Below are positions 11,560-22,260 of a DNA stretch of 64,000 nt, piece by piece. The translations under genes and the position numbers were made by a program. The notes beneath the pieces were generated by a model, which worked only from the letters and a program-made list of their open reading frames with translations, was not told the DNA's origin and searched no databases. This DNA comes from Acanthacorydalis orientalis (lineage: Eukaryota; Arthropoda; Insecta; Megaloptera; Corydalidae): contig CM068315.1 in the NCBI GenBank assembly GCA_034766995.1, forward strand, positions 9,686,510 to 9,750,509, written 5' to 3'. Every line of letters begins with the position of its first letter. The stretch's first letter is position 1.

Positions 11560-12250
11560 TTTTCTGAATCGAGTACAAATAACATAATAATAGTGTATTT
11601 TATTTGGCACGAGAAAGAGTGGCTATTGTCGAAACCAGCGCTCGTGCTCATCCTCCGTCCATTTATTAAAGCGTAAACTCGTTAAAAACAAAATGATGCC
11701 ACTATCGTCCTGGCAAATACACACACAATCGTGTATACTTTACATTATTCACTGAATCTTTTTCACGACGACGAACGAGACGACCGAGAGCGCGAGTGTA
11801 TTATTCTAGTGCTTCTGTGAAGTGTGAAATTTCTCGGCTTTGCATCTTGAATAGACTCGATGAACGAAGCTTACTTTGATAGTGTGTGCGAATAAAAAAC
11901 GACTTTCATATTTCTGCGCTCTCAAAGAACACGATGATGCACAAAGAAATTATAAGGGGAGATGATGTTGCGAACGACGATGACGCTGGTGAAGAATACC
12001 GATGTACGGACGTGTTGGATGGATGCCGTTTTCCAAAGTGAGTGTGTGAGTGAACCGGTTCAAATGGTCGGATTGTCAACGTTCAACGTGGAACATTTTA
12101 TGAAATTACCATAGATACGTAGCGCGGACAAAAAGACGGATCCAATATACACTAATAAGATTCCTTCTGTGACACTGTATTCGGTGGAATTTATTGCTAC
12201 ACTGTTTGAAGTCGTTCGTTTTATTTGCTTTGTACAACACCTTGTAGTTT
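11560..12250. other. GC-richer island, candidate 5' exon region
   Basis: Long block with many CpG (for example ACGACGACGAACGAGACGAC at 11765-11784), a run of short unique motifs and little simple repeat. Its composition resembles an insect 5' UTR or promoter-proximal region. It contains the candidate first coding exon at 11934-12037. No TATA box or initiator can be assigned with confidence. Confidence 0.4.
11934..12037 (+). CDS. Candidate first coding exon, partial, unknown product
   Basis: An ATG at 11934 (followed by a second ATG) opens a frame of 34 codons beginning MMHKEIIRGDDVANDDDAG, acidic in the middle. It leads to a strong donor-like site, AAA|GTGAGT, at 12038. An in-frame TAG lies upstream, so the start is internally consistent. 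The exon would end with two bases of a codon. Unspliced, the frame stops a few bases into the donor, as expected if the donor is used. I do not recognise the peptide. Alternatives: a non-coding first exon, or chance in a GC-rich block. Confidence 0.3.
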
Positions 12251-12408
12251 ATTTATTTAAAAGTCGATATACTTTCAATATGATACTAGGATTTCTATGA
12301 AATAGAGGAAAATCAAATTCGTTTGTGTAATATTCTTTTTTAATTGAAACGCTATTTCTTTTTTGTAAAATTGACATAAAATGTATAATTATATATCTAT
12401 GTTACATC

Positions 12409-12445
12409 AAGTACTGATATCGACAAGTATTTAATATCAGTACTT
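12409..12445. repeat. Small hairpin, 12-bp arms
   Basis: AAGTACTGATAT (12409-12420) is perfectly inverted at 12434-12445, with a 13-nt loop. Confidence 0.7.
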
Positions 12446-13190
12446 ATTTCATATTAAATTTTAAAAATAAATTTTATACAACATCGAGAATAATCAAAAC
12501 TGTTTGTATTCAAGAATAATCACATTTGTTTTTATGCATCAAAAATAAAATAATTATTCTTTTAAATTACTAAAAAAATAAATTAATAAAAATTAACATT
12601 CAATGAGAAACTTCAAATATATAAAAATTTGTTTAATGTACTTTTTAAAAAAAATATATTCATGTAAAAAACATTTTTAAAATTTAATAGCAATTCAATC
12701 AAAACTAATATTTAAATTATACTTAATATAAACTAGTAAATAAATCAATAATATTAAATATTTTCATGATATCAGAGTACTGAATTAAATATTTTATTTA
12801 AATAAATGAATATCAAATCAGTAAAATTAAGAAAAAAATTATTTAACAGAAAAATCTTTCAATTTGAAAAAAATGTTCTATAGGTAATTATAATTATTAG
12901 TTGAACAAATGTACGAGTATACTAATGCACACGTTTCTTTATTTTATTTTGTTTCAGCGTATTTAAAATAATTTTATGATCATTAATTTTACTTATTCAT
13001 TCATTAAAATTTATGGAAATATCATTATTTAATTATACAAATATACTAAAATAAGTAAAATTTAATTACGAAATTAGTATAGCTACAAATTGAAATTATT
13101 TCAAATATTATAAAGAGAAAACCAAATTGTTATAAGAACAAAATCTATAAATCTGTTGTTTCCTTAACAAACATGTTTACTTTTATTTTC
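12446..13190. other. AT desert
   Basis: AT-rich with no coding signal. A TTTTGTTTCAG acceptor-like string ends at 12958 but leads into AT-rich sequence without an open frame. Confidence 0.5.
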
Positions 13191-13194
13191 GAGG

Positions 13195-13447
13195 CCCTTC
13201 GTGCATTTATCTTAATTAGTAACAAAGAAGGTACGTTAGAAAAAGCTCAGCCTGTTTGACAGCTTGCAGAACTGGAAGCAATAATTTAGTGCAACGGAAA
13301 TTTCCTACTGATTACAAGAAATACCCTCCATGCAGGGACATTATTTATTGTTTGAAAACAGCGAGGAAACGTAGACAAGATACGCTTAAAGTATATCGTT
13401 ATATGCGTCTGTTGAATAATTGCGACACTTGTATGTTAAATGTATGA
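13195..13447 (+). pseudogene. Possible transposase N-terminal relic
   Basis: A GC-richer patch with an open plus-strand stretch from 13256 (no ATG at its start) reading CRTGSNNLVQRKFPTDYKKY, then PPCRDIIYC. The arrangement TG-S-x-x-x-VQR-x-F followed by a PP-x-x-x-TI pattern is reminiscent of the N-terminal helix-turn-helix in some insect transposases. The 63-codon frame ends at TGA and is followed by a TA tract. No catalytic domain follows. This is a weak call by pattern only; an unrelated exon fragment is also possible. Confidence 0.3.
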
Positions 13448-13474
13448 TTTAAGTTGCATTGGAGTAAATTCTCC

Positions 13475-13503
<29 letters not shown>
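13475..13503. repeat. (TA)n microsatellite
   Basis: About 28 bp of TA. Confidence 0.9.
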
Positions 13504-13505
<2 letters not shown>

Positions 13506-13888
13506 ATGTAAATTTTATTTATAAATTTAATGATTTATACTAATAAAGTAGGTATAATAAATTTCATTATACTTAGTAGTATAATCATTTATCAAAAAAA
13601 AATGAAGTCCAAGCTGTTTGAATTCAAATATTACAATTTAAATTGGCCAAAACATTAAAAATTAGAAACTGATAATTAATCTCCTATAAATAAACTGAAA
13701 AATAACTAATTCCACTATTAGAAGCAAATCATTGCTGACACTGTAACTAAATTAACTTTCAGAAAAAACTTTTTTCTTTCTATAAAAAAAAAAATTCTAG
13801 GCAATAAAGAAAAGACTGATTTTTTTCAAATCATTTTTTTCTATAACTTAATGCTCTGCAAATAATAGTATCGACATCTATTGAAATT

Positions 13889-13889
<1 letters not shown>

Positions 13890-13918
<29 letters not shown>
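13890..13918. repeat. (TA)n tract at the left edge of a mariner
   Basis: TA repeat ending directly at the left TIR of the element starting at 13919. TA is the mariner target site. Confidence 0.85.
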
Positions 13919-13920
<2 letters not shown>

Positions 13921-14491
13921 TAAGTTGGTAGGAAAATAATTGCGGTCTTTGTTTTCTGAATTCTTACTTTAATTTTTTCAATGAAAATATCATTACAACA
14001 TATTCATGTTAATATCATTTTAAATTGCATTTTTCGGTATTTATTTTGGTAAAATCGACTTTGGTTTTATTATTACTTTTGCTTCAAATTGGGCTATTGA
14101 ATTAAAAATGGAAAAGCAGTAAATAAGAGCAATTGTTTCGTATGAGTTCAAAACGGGTGGTAAAGCATTAGAAACTGCTCGTATACTAAACAATGCTTGT
14201 ATTGTGGGTACTATTAAGGAACATACAGTGCCATGGTGATTCAAAAAATTTCGTACTGGGGACGAGATCCTTGAAGATGAAGAACGTTGTAGGCGTCCTT
14301 ATTCAGTTCATAACGATCAACTGAATGCATTAGTTGAATCAGAACCACACACAACAATTCGAAATCTTGCACAAATCTTAGGCGTTAGTTATCCAACAGT
14401 TCTGGACTACTTAGAACAAATAGGAAAATTAAAAAAGAGAAAAATGTATATGAATTCTAAGGTTATAAACAGCAATTATTTTTCTATCAAC

Positions 14492-14495
<4 letters not shown>
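13919..14495 (+). mobile_element. Internally deleted Hsmar1-like mariner, copy 2
   Basis: Left TIR TTAAGTTGGTAGGAAAATAA and right TIR TTTTTCTATCAACTTAA are inverted copies. The element is flanked on both sides by TA repeats. At about 577 bp it lacks the catalytic half. Its retained coding part is the best preserved of the three copies. The left and right non-coding parts match copies 1 and 3 throughout. Confidence 0.9.
14108..14455 (+). pseudogene. SETMAR/Hsmar1-type transposase DNA-binding half
   Basis: From the ATG at 14108 one frame reads MEKQ, stop, IRAIVSYEFKTGGKALETAR and onward to FKKFRTGDEILEDEERCRR, then DQLNALVESEPHTTIRNLAQ and LGVSYPTVLDYLEQIGKLKK. These are the two helix-turn-helix regions and the linker of a cecropia/Hsmar1-type mariner transposase, in order. 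Only two stops interrupt it (codon 5 and a TGA just before FKKF). The frame then runs straight into the 3' end of the element, so no DDD catalytic domain exists. A product started internally could bind TIRs but not cut them; that is inference. Confidence 0.8.

Positions 14496-14526
<31 letters not shown>
14496..14526. repeat. (TA)n tract at the right edge of a mariner
   Basis: TA repeat starting at the right TIR of the element ending at 14495. Confidence 0.85.
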
Positions 14527-14530
<4 letters not shown>

Positions 14531-14534
14531 TAAC

Positions 14535-14588
14535 TAATAATAAATATTAAAATATTTTATGTATAAAATATTTTAATATTTATTATTA
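14535..14588. repeat. Perfect 25-bp inverted repeat, 4-nt loop
   Basis: Arms at 14535-14559 and 14564-14588 are exactly complementary around TGTA. The arm contains AATAAATATTAAAATATTTT. The loop is short enough for a DNA hairpin to snap back directly. Confidence 0.9.
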
Positions 14589-14630
14589 GAAAAAATAATG
14601 AAAAGCTCTAAAAAAATAAATAATACTCTC

Positions 14631-15090
14631 TGTTCGGGATTCTTGTAATCCCGAATGGACGACACACTTAATTCAGAATTTTCCCATCCTTGCATAACCG
14701 ACCAGTGCACACTTATGTCCTCCTTTCCGCTGTGTAACAATTAACCGCCTTTGATGCACCGCCATGTGGCATATACTAGGCAACGCTCAAGCACTTGTGC
14801 ATTGACACCACCACGGCTAGCAACAATGGTGCATCACAGAGAGAACAAAAAAAAGCAGCAACAATTAAGACATATAGTAGATTATACACCCCGCATCAAC
14901 ACAGTACAGTGAGAACCGCATCCGACTGCAGTGGAGACCCGTAGAACCCACGCTCCAGTGCAGCATATATTATTATTATTCTTTGTAACTTTACTATAAA
15001 GTTTATCTGTTCAACTACGCATTTCTTTTATTCGCGTGCAATTAGTGGTCCGCTGAATCAGATCACGTTAAAATTGCGAACTCTCTCTTA
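14631..15090 (+). mobile_element. Probable LTR fragment of a retrotransposon
   Basis: A GC-richer block starts TGTTCGGGATTC, forming an 8-bp stem TCGGGATT/AATCCCGA in its first 25 bp. At 15040 it reaches CGCGTGCA, giving a TG...CA unit of 410 bp. After it comes TTAGTGGTCCGCTGAATCAG, whose TGG-containing start could be a tRNA primer-binding site. A BEL/Pao-type LTR is my best guess by general look. ACTCTC occurs on both sides (14625 and 15078), which could instead be a target duplication with a different right end. No gag or pol follows and no second LTR is in the window. Confidence 0.4.
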
Positions 15091-15091
15091 A

Positions 15092-15128
15092 ATAATATAT
15101 ATATACACACACACACACACATATATGT
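15092..15128. repeat. (TA)n(CA)n microsatellite
   Basis: Short TA block, about nine CA units, then TA again. Confidence 0.9.
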
Positions 15129-15305
15129 CATGTCCGGTTTTTTGAAAATTTTTCCCGGAAAACTCGCAAGGACATTAATAAAAATTTCATTAACACATCA
15201 CACTACGCTCAATTCCTTAAAGCGGATAAATACCGGCAACGGTAAGGGCGCCACAGAAGACACATGTATCAAACCGGCCTAACACGGCCCTGTACAATAT
15301 TTAGA
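15129..15305. mobile_element. Possible second LTR-like remnant
   Basis: Begins TGTCATGTCCGGTTTTTTG right after a TA/CA repeat and is GC-richer than its flanks. It resembles the start of an LTR but no matching end is visible. Very tentative. Confidence 0.2.
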
Positions 15306-15733
15306 AACAATAAAATTTATTTTTATTTTATTTCATTTATTTATATATGTCATGATTTAGTGAACAGTTCTGATTAGACTAATTGCTTGTGGTTTAAGGG
15401 TTCATTAGTGACAGTGAAATTTTAGAGAATTGTTAACATGGTTCAAATATAATTTATTTCAAATGTTAGACCTAAATGTAATGCTTAATAAATTAATAAT
15501 TATCATTATCATTATTATTTGAATTTTAAATTTATCTCCTTTACAATTTAACAATAATAATTTAAAGTTTCTTAAAAGCGGTTGTTCGAAATATGTCGAG
15601 AAATAAAATCCTAATTTTTAAAAATCAAATTGAAGATTTCCTGTTACAAAAAAACATAAATCATTTAAAACTTTGTTTTGTTCCCAAAGTGAGTTTATAT
15701 TCAAAATGTCTACTAAACAATGAATAATACATA

Positions 15734-15738
<5 letters not shown>

Positions 15739-15793
<55 letters not shown>
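15739..15793. repeat. (TA)n microsatellite
   Basis: About 55 bp of pure TA. Confidence 0.95.
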
Positions 15794-15796
<3 letters not shown>

Positions 15797-15839
15797 TAAG
15801 TATGTTACCTGAATGATAAATAAACAAACACACAAACAT

Positions 15840-16330
15840 ACATTACACGTCGAAAGTTGTGTGTGTACATCGAGTGAAGATATACTACAGTGTGGATGAG
15901 GGAGCGGTGGCATAGATGTGAGTGAACCGGCATTCGAAGCTAGAACCTGTTCGTTATACAATATATATTTTTTCCCTTGTATCCGAATATCTCGTATAGG
16001 CGATGTATTCAATCACTGCCCCCGACTGGTCTTTTCTTTAGTGAAGAGAAGTCCTGCCGTAAAACGTGACTAGACTATAGTGGCGTGCATTGCAAGGCCT
16101 TTATCTGACACAAAGTGTCGCATTTACATCACTACGACGTCGTGCGATGTGTACGAATTACTCTTTTAGCTCGATAGTTCATTTACGCCGGGCTTGTTTT
16201 TTATTATCCGCACTTAACTATTATTCTTATTACGTAGTCATTCTTCTTCGTCTTTGTCTGTGTAAGAATGTACGTGTGTATTTGAGTTAGTGTGAGTACT
16301 TACTCGTTTTTGCCCTACAATTATTGTCAC
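15840..16330. other. GC-richer island
   Basis: CpG-containing unique sequence of about 490 bp, including TCACTACGACGTCGTGCGAT near 16129. A 66-codon plus-strand frame (16090-16290) has no recognisable domain and an unremarkable start. Possible regulatory element or unrecognised exon. Confidence 0.35.
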
Positions 16331-16404
16331 AATGTTTAAATACCCGATTTCTTTACGTATTTTACATGAAGACATTTACATTTTTTGTGTTCAGGATTTA
16401 TTAC

Positions 16405-16428
16405 TATATATATATATATATATATATA
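16405..16428. repeat. (TA)n microsatellite
   Basis: About 24 bp of TA. Confidence 0.9.
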
Positions 16429-16739
16429 AATAATTTCTTAAACGGAAGAAAGAGTACATTCATTGTAAGAAATAATAATTAAGCATGGGAAACTTTTTTG
16501 TCGTATTAATCAATCTTTTCGTTTAAACATGATTACACGAAAAAGTAATTTTAATAATGTGCGAACAGTTAATACATGTTAAAATATTGTACTTCATAAA
16601 ATATTATATCTTTTTTTAGTTTTTAGTGTATGTTTCGAACATTGAATTGTTTTCATTGATTTTTAATTACATATTTTTTAAGAGGCTCTACCTTCTACTC
16701 GACACCGACCCTCAAGGTGCTTCGACCCTCGCTCACTGA

Positions 16740-17032
16740 AGCTCGCCCTCCTCTAACAAATAACAGAAATAAACAAATTATACTTAAATAATCTGCGTAA
16801 AATGTGTGTCGTATTTTTTTATTGCAAAAGTTTATAAAAATTAACTACACAATACAATGTTAAAATATATAATGTCTTTTTTAGTCTAAAGATTCAGTGA
16901 ATATAATATTTTGAATAAATGTCATCAGTTTTACATTGAAATTGTATATCCTCTTTCGTTGTACACCGTGAGAGAGCTACATGTATGTGAATGATACCAA
17001 CCAACCAGAACAGAGACCACGTAATATCCATC
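16740..17032 (+). repeat. Dispersed repeat E, copy 1
   Basis: Matches the reverse complement of 53961-54240. Shared landmarks in order are CCTAACAAATAACAGAAA-like sequence (CTCTAACAAATAACAG here), ATCTGCGTAAAAT, AAAATTAACTACACAATACA, GTTGTACACCGTGA, AGCTACATGTATGTGAATGA and CCAGAACAGAGACCA. It is preceded at 16681 by a GC-rich segment with CTTCGACCCTCGCTCACTGA. Class unknown; non-coding. Confidence 0.7.
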
Positions 17033-17399
17033 AACCAATCATTGATGATCAGGAATATAAATGGTTAATGTGCTACTTTTAGACTATAGAAGGGGAGATG
17101 TGTTTCGAGAAAGTGGTCTACACCAAAAAAATTTTTTTTAAGGAAATTTAACGATGGCTTTTTTTATATATAGAAAGATAGTAATATTTATAATTATTTA
17201 TATAAAAATCGATTAAACGTGAAAATATCTGTTAAAAAAATCTAAATTTGTAGAAAAATAGCACGTATCTCAAATATGTGTACAATAAAATAAGAAATGG
17301 AGAGTAAAAAAATAATTATTTAACAATCAGACAAGACACACTAATCCATAAATTCGTACATTATTACAAGATGGATTTTTAGTTTTTTCTTCTTCTTTT

Positions 17400-17895
17400 T
17401 ATATTGATGAGAAACGCTTTTTCTTTCGCGTAAGTTACGAACTCAATTAATTTTTTATGTTTGAGTAAGAAGAGGGCAAGCACTCGATCATCGGCAATCA
17501 TCTTGTGGCATAATATTTCGACGAACTCGATTCCATTACGAAATAATAGTTATTATCGAACATCTTAGCGCATCCCAGATAGTTTCGACCGCACACGCCC
17601 ACACACGTCTCCACGATCAATTCGTTTCATTCTTCCATTATAAACGTATCATTTCGTACGGCACAGAGATAGATGGCTTTCTTACGTTCGACCAATGAGC
17701 CGCATTATTTTTTTCTTCTTATTCTGTTTGTTACTAACGTTTGCAATTGTTGCCGTGCTCGCGGTCAGTGCGCGAGATGATTTATTGCGGATACACCACT
17801 AGTCCGGAAAACCAAACGTGCGAATGGTTCTATTTTCTCTTTGTTATGTTGAGCTTGCTCCTACCTTATGCTTACACAGTATTTGCAAAATCCAC
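17400..17895. other. GC-richer island
   Basis: Unique block with CpG, including GACCGCACACGCCCACACAC near 17588 and GACCAATGAGCC near 17690, where CCAAT could be promoter-like. No frame longer than about 40 codons is convincing. Candidate regulatory element. Confidence 0.35.
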
Positions 17896-17906
17896 TTACT
17901 CATGAA

Positions 17907-17908
<2 letters not shown>

Positions 17909-17947
<39 letters not shown>
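17909..17947. repeat. (TA)n microsatellite
   Basis: About 38 bp of TA at the right edge of the island. Confidence 0.95.
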
Positions 17948-17950
<3 letters not shown>

Positions 17951-18207
17951 CCTTTAAGTATATGTAATACAAATTCAATATTTTGAAATTATATTTGATA
18001 TCTATTATAATTTATGAATATTGTTGCAGTGAAATTATTCAAACTTTTCAGAAAGTAAACTGTTATATAGAATTTATAAATTTTTCTATCCACTATACGA
18101 TAATATAAATAATAATAATATATAGAAAGTATTCCAATTATAAAATAATGATTTTCATAGAAAAAGTATTTTGTTAAAATATATTTTCATTTCATAACAT
18201 TTAAACT

Positions 18208-18978
18208 TAAGGGGCTAAACCTATCACTTTACTTACAACTTTATCTACAATTTTTCCTACAACTTTAAAAAATCTATTTTTTAGCATTTTCTAAAAGTTT
18301 AATGTCTTAAAAATTTATCCTGAAAAGTTTCTATCGATATCTGTAAAATTTTGAATCGATGACTAGAGGTAAAGCTAAGAACTAACTACTTATTAACTAC
18401 TATGCATTTAAAGTCATAATTATACTTGTGACTTTAAACGCTTTTCTCTCGAAATACTTTTTTCGAAGACAGTGTTCCATATATTTCAAGAACTGATCGA
18501 TTGATAATTTTGAAATTTTCAGGAAATATGCTACGAAACATTATTAATTGAATAACGTTCTTATTTTTAAAATATTTTTTTTTGTAATATTGACGTAAAA
18601 ATGGTAACATTTTTCACAGATTTTTTCATGCTTAATTTTCGCTTGGTGCCATTTTTTTAAGGAAAGATTTTTAAAATCACTGAACGTTATTATTTACATT
18701 TGTAACTAATTTTAAAATCCTGTTTAATTTTCTAATTTCGGATTGTTAGTTTCAGCTGGATAACGGTTACAACCGAATTTATAAAAAAAAATCCATACTT
18801 TATTGGCGGACATATCTTTTTTGTTTTTTAATATTTTTGAATGTTTTTCTCAACAAAATTCTCTCAATAAATGAACCTTTAATTTTTTAAAAAATTTCAA
18901 TAGCATGTATATTTTCAGTGAAAACTAATTCCGAATTTAATTCTTTTTTCATGCCTTTGAGTAGGTATAACCCTTTAG
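18208..18978. mobile_element. Possible non-autonomous DNA element, about 770 bp
   Basis: TAAGGGGCTAAACCTATCAC at 18208 and, read on the other strand, CTAAAGGGTTATACCTACTC from 18978 form an imperfect inverted pair with AAGGG, TA-ACCTA in common. The interior is AT-rich but not simple repeat and has no long frame. The left flank has TTAA (18207-18210) and the right flank does not, so the target duplication and superfamily are undecided. Confidence 0.35.
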
Positions 18979-19828
18979 TATATTTATGAGAATTTGCTAT
19001 TTTTAATTTCAAACCTGATATTTTAGTTTTAGTAATAATTTAGTTAGCATTAATTTAGTTATTTAATTGTCGATATTTGAAGTTTGTATCTTTAAAAATG
19101 ATTTCGATAAAACATGCATTGTAATAAGATAAACGTGTCATTAAATTCCTAGAATTCAGATTAATTGATTAAAAGTATAGATCTGATATGTTTGAATATA
19201 ATTGAGTACATAAATGAATTCCTATACAAAAGTAATACATTAGAATAATTTAAGGAGAGATATGAAGCAGTTCAGACTTCTACTAATCATGATTGTTTTC
19301 TTCAGAACTTATACGAAGAATTAGGTTATAATTTATCGATTAAATACGTCCGATATGTTAATTTTGTTAGTTTTCATTCCAAACTATTAGCGTGATTACA
19401 TATTTTCGTGAAACGTTGTCGAATTAAATAGAAAAATATGTAAATATGAATTGAATAAACGTACAAAAAGCAAATGTTCACGCACACTAATAAAAATAAA
19501 ATGTTCAGTATCAAAACAGGCGTGCAACAATCATTTAAATGTATTTAAATGTTAATTCGTTTTATACATAAATACACACATTTATTGTTTTCAGTCGGAA
19601 AAGTATTATTTTTTCATTTGTAATGTTTTGACGGGACACGGATAACAGAAAAATGATAATAGAATATGTGACAACACAAATACTTTATTATTTTTGAAGT
19701 GTGTTTCACTATTGAACATATCACATTTTTGAAATGTTTATTTTTAGCTTTAAAATGAAATGTATAAGGATTTTAATAAATATACTTCTTCTAGTATAAT
19801 ACTTTATATCCATAAAAAAGCACGCTTT
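18979..19828. other. AT-rich, no gene
   Basis: Nothing recognised: no frame over 60 codons, no TIR pair, no internal repeat match. Confidence 0.5.
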
Positions 19829-19837
19829 ATTTTTGTT

Positions 19838-19874
<37 letters not shown>

Positions 19875-19966
19875 AAAACATATTTTTGTTAACATATGTT
19901 TTATATAGAGAATTATATTTATTTTTCATGTACTGACCTATCTTAATAAAAAATTTAATTTATTTA

Positions 19967-20028
<62 letters not shown>

Positions 20029-20029
20029 C
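19829..20029. repeat. Two TA tracts with a local direct repeat
   Basis: ATTTTTGTTAACATAT occurs at 19831 and again near 19882, on either side of the TA tract at 19841-19870. A second TA tract, with one break, fills 19970-20029 and abuts repeat B. Confidence 0.85.
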
Positions 20030-20335
20030 AAGGGAGCTTCGCCCCCTGCTTGCTACGATCATCAAACTCCACGCTGCATTCGACCACTTGTCAATTATAA
20101 GCATACACATGTAACCGAATGAAACAATAAACATAATTTTTAAATATCATTTATGTCTACATAATCACTCTCGAAGATATATTGCAACGTGTTTTTATAT
20201 ATGTATACATGTTAGTATGTTTATATTATATAATTATAATCGCAGATAAATTGCAGTGTAGTTCCTTTATATATCTGATAAACATATTTGGGTACCATAG
20301 AAAATTCCTCCTCAATCAATAAGTAGACGTCATGG

Positions 20336-20345
<10 letters not shown>
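20030..20345 (+). repeat. Dispersed repeat B, copy 1
   Basis: Starts with GGGAGCTTCGCCCCCTGCTT and continues GTAACCGAATGAAACAATAA, TTATGTCTACATAATC, GCAGATAAATTGCA and GATAAACATATTTGGGTACC. The same order of landmarks occurs at 35803-36042 and, truncated, at 22005-22260. The GGGGGCTTCGCCCCC-type head can fold on itself. It is bounded on both sides by TA tracts. Non-coding; class unknown. Confidence 0.75.

Positions 20346-20368
<23 letters not shown>
20340..20368. repeat. (TA)n at the 3' end of repeat B
   Basis: About 28 bp of TA, overlapping the end of the repeat copy. Confidence 0.9.
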
Positions 20369-20374
<6 letters not shown>

Positions 20375-21093
20375 TTGTAAATCATATCAAAATATTCAGA
20401 TAAGTGTTAATATTAAGAAAATAAGTGTAATTAAGCATTTAACATTTCTCAATTTCTTTTACTTTTTCTCAGTTCTTCTGAACGCAATCTCTGAATGTTC
20501 TGCAGTTACTTTAGAAATGATTGTATGAATTGAAAGTGATAAAATTCTTTAATAGTATTAAAAATCCGCTTTATGAACATTCACTTTTTTCTGTTTTCAA
20601 AAAACTTGAAAATTAAGTTTACTTTTTCATAAGTTTACTTTAAAAATGGGTTTTTAATTATATTTGATATTACTTTTAAAATAATAAATGAAGGTCAGTT
20701 TAGTACAATATATTTTACAGGTTATCTATATATTACTCATTTTTTATCTAGCTTCAGATTTATTGATTATAATATATTAATTATTAATAGAAAAGTTAAA
20801 AATATAATAAATATTTTGGAACAAAAATCTCAAACAATTTTAAAATAAAAATTTGCTTATACAATACGTATTTTGGTTGTACTTTTTATTCTTTAATAAT
20901 ATTTGCAACAAATTATAGAAAAATCTAACACGACAGCATTTAATAAAATACGTTCTTTAATTGAAATGCACTTAAGATATTTTGAATGATAAATTTTCAT
21001 GTGTTTAAAGTTTATTCAAACATTAAATTTCTGAATTATTTATTTTTTTTGCTTTTAAAACATGTATTCATTTAGGAAAAAGATTTCTTGTTA

Positions 21094-21094
<1 letters not shown>
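20369..21094. other. AT-rich, no gene
   Basis: Nothing recognised beyond AT-rich sequence. Confidence 0.5.
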
Positions 21095-21156
<62 letters not shown>

Positions 21157-21206
21157 ATATACATATATTAATGTACATATATATATATGTATATATATAT
21201 ATATGT
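21095..21206. repeat. (TA)n tracts
   Basis: A pure block at 21095-21153 and an interrupted one at 21176-21206. Confidence 0.95.
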
Positions 21207-21239
21207 ATATCATTAAAATTTATATATTTATATACGTAT

Positions 21240-21570
21240 AAATATTTTTTCTGGCTCAGCGTGCATTCTATTTGACAATAGTCTGCCTGGTACGACTGAA
21301 AATACTTGAAGCTTCCACCCGCACAGCAGTCACAATTGTTGAGGATTTCACATAAGCACATCACGAACTCAAATTGGCATTAAAGTTGTAAATTGATTGT
21401 ACGAACGCCAACGGATGATGGCATTTCCAACTATTGTGAGTGCGCCACTCGAGACTTGCGCCAATGAAACGCGAAGATGACTTCGGATATTTTTTGTCAT
21501 TCTTGAAAGCCGCCGATACATAACTATCATTGCTGCGGTGGTCTTTATTGTCTGTAGAACAGACAAAAAT
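21240..21570. other. GC-richer island with splice-like edges
   Basis: The block has an acceptor-like string TTTTTTCTGGCTCAG ending at 21259 and a donor-like GTGAGT at 21436, which would define a 176-nt exon. One plus frame is open for 31 codons from the acceptor ([19 protein letters not shown] at its start) and then stops, so it would be non-coding or a terminal coding piece. On the minus strand a cysteine-rich stretch ([20 protein letters not shown]) is open but runs into the TA tract. Neither peptide is recognised. Confidence 0.25.
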
Positions 21571-22004
21571 TCACTACAGAAATAGAAACTAAAAAATAAT
21601 CTTATACAAACGAGATATATTTTTTTCTTATTAGTTCATTTTTAATTTAAATAGAAATTATTCAATGATCTATTAAAAAATACGAAGTTTCGTTTAATTA
21701 TTAAAATAAAATTGTCTATGGTACAACAGTAATGAAAAAAACTTTATATTTACTAATAAAATAATAAATATATATTTTATAAAAATATATATTGAATTAT
21801 TTGATTCGCTTTTTTGATTTTTTAACACAAATCATTTATTACATTATCTTAAAAATTTAAAATTAATTTTACAAAATTATTGTCATGAAATATTTAATGC
21901 TCAGTTAAAATATCACACAAGTATCAACTAAAAATGATAGTATATCATTTTTATTTAATATTTATTTATATGTTATATTTCTTTTATTTATTTATTTTCA
22001 TATT

Positions 22005-22160
22005 AGGGGGCTTCGCTCTCTTCCTGATTCGCTTATCAACCCCCAGACTTGCTGTGCTTGCCCACCTCTAAAATATATGCAACCGAATGAAACAATAAAC
22101 ATATTTTTTAAAATTCATTATGTCTATATAATTATTATTAGATATTTAGCTACGTAATCG

Positions 22161-22203
<43 letters not shown>

Positions 22204-22260
22204 AGTATGTCTATATAAAATGGTAGTAGATTATTTTTTGAAACCCTTTAGTTTTTGGTA
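22005..22260 (+). repeat. Dispersed repeat B, copy 2
   Basis: Head GGGGGCTTCGCTCTC followed by GCAACCGAATGAAACAATAA and ATTATGTCTATATAAT as in copy 1, then a TA tract (22162-22201) and GTTAGTATGTCTATAT. The right third of the repeat is missing or diverged. Confidence 0.65.

Noticed and set aside
12948..12990. Acceptor-like TTTTGTTTCAG at 12948-12958
   Set aside because: Followed by AT-rich sequence with stops in the frames and no donor.
14041..14244. 67-codon minus-strand frame
   Set aside because: Antisense of mariner copy 2.
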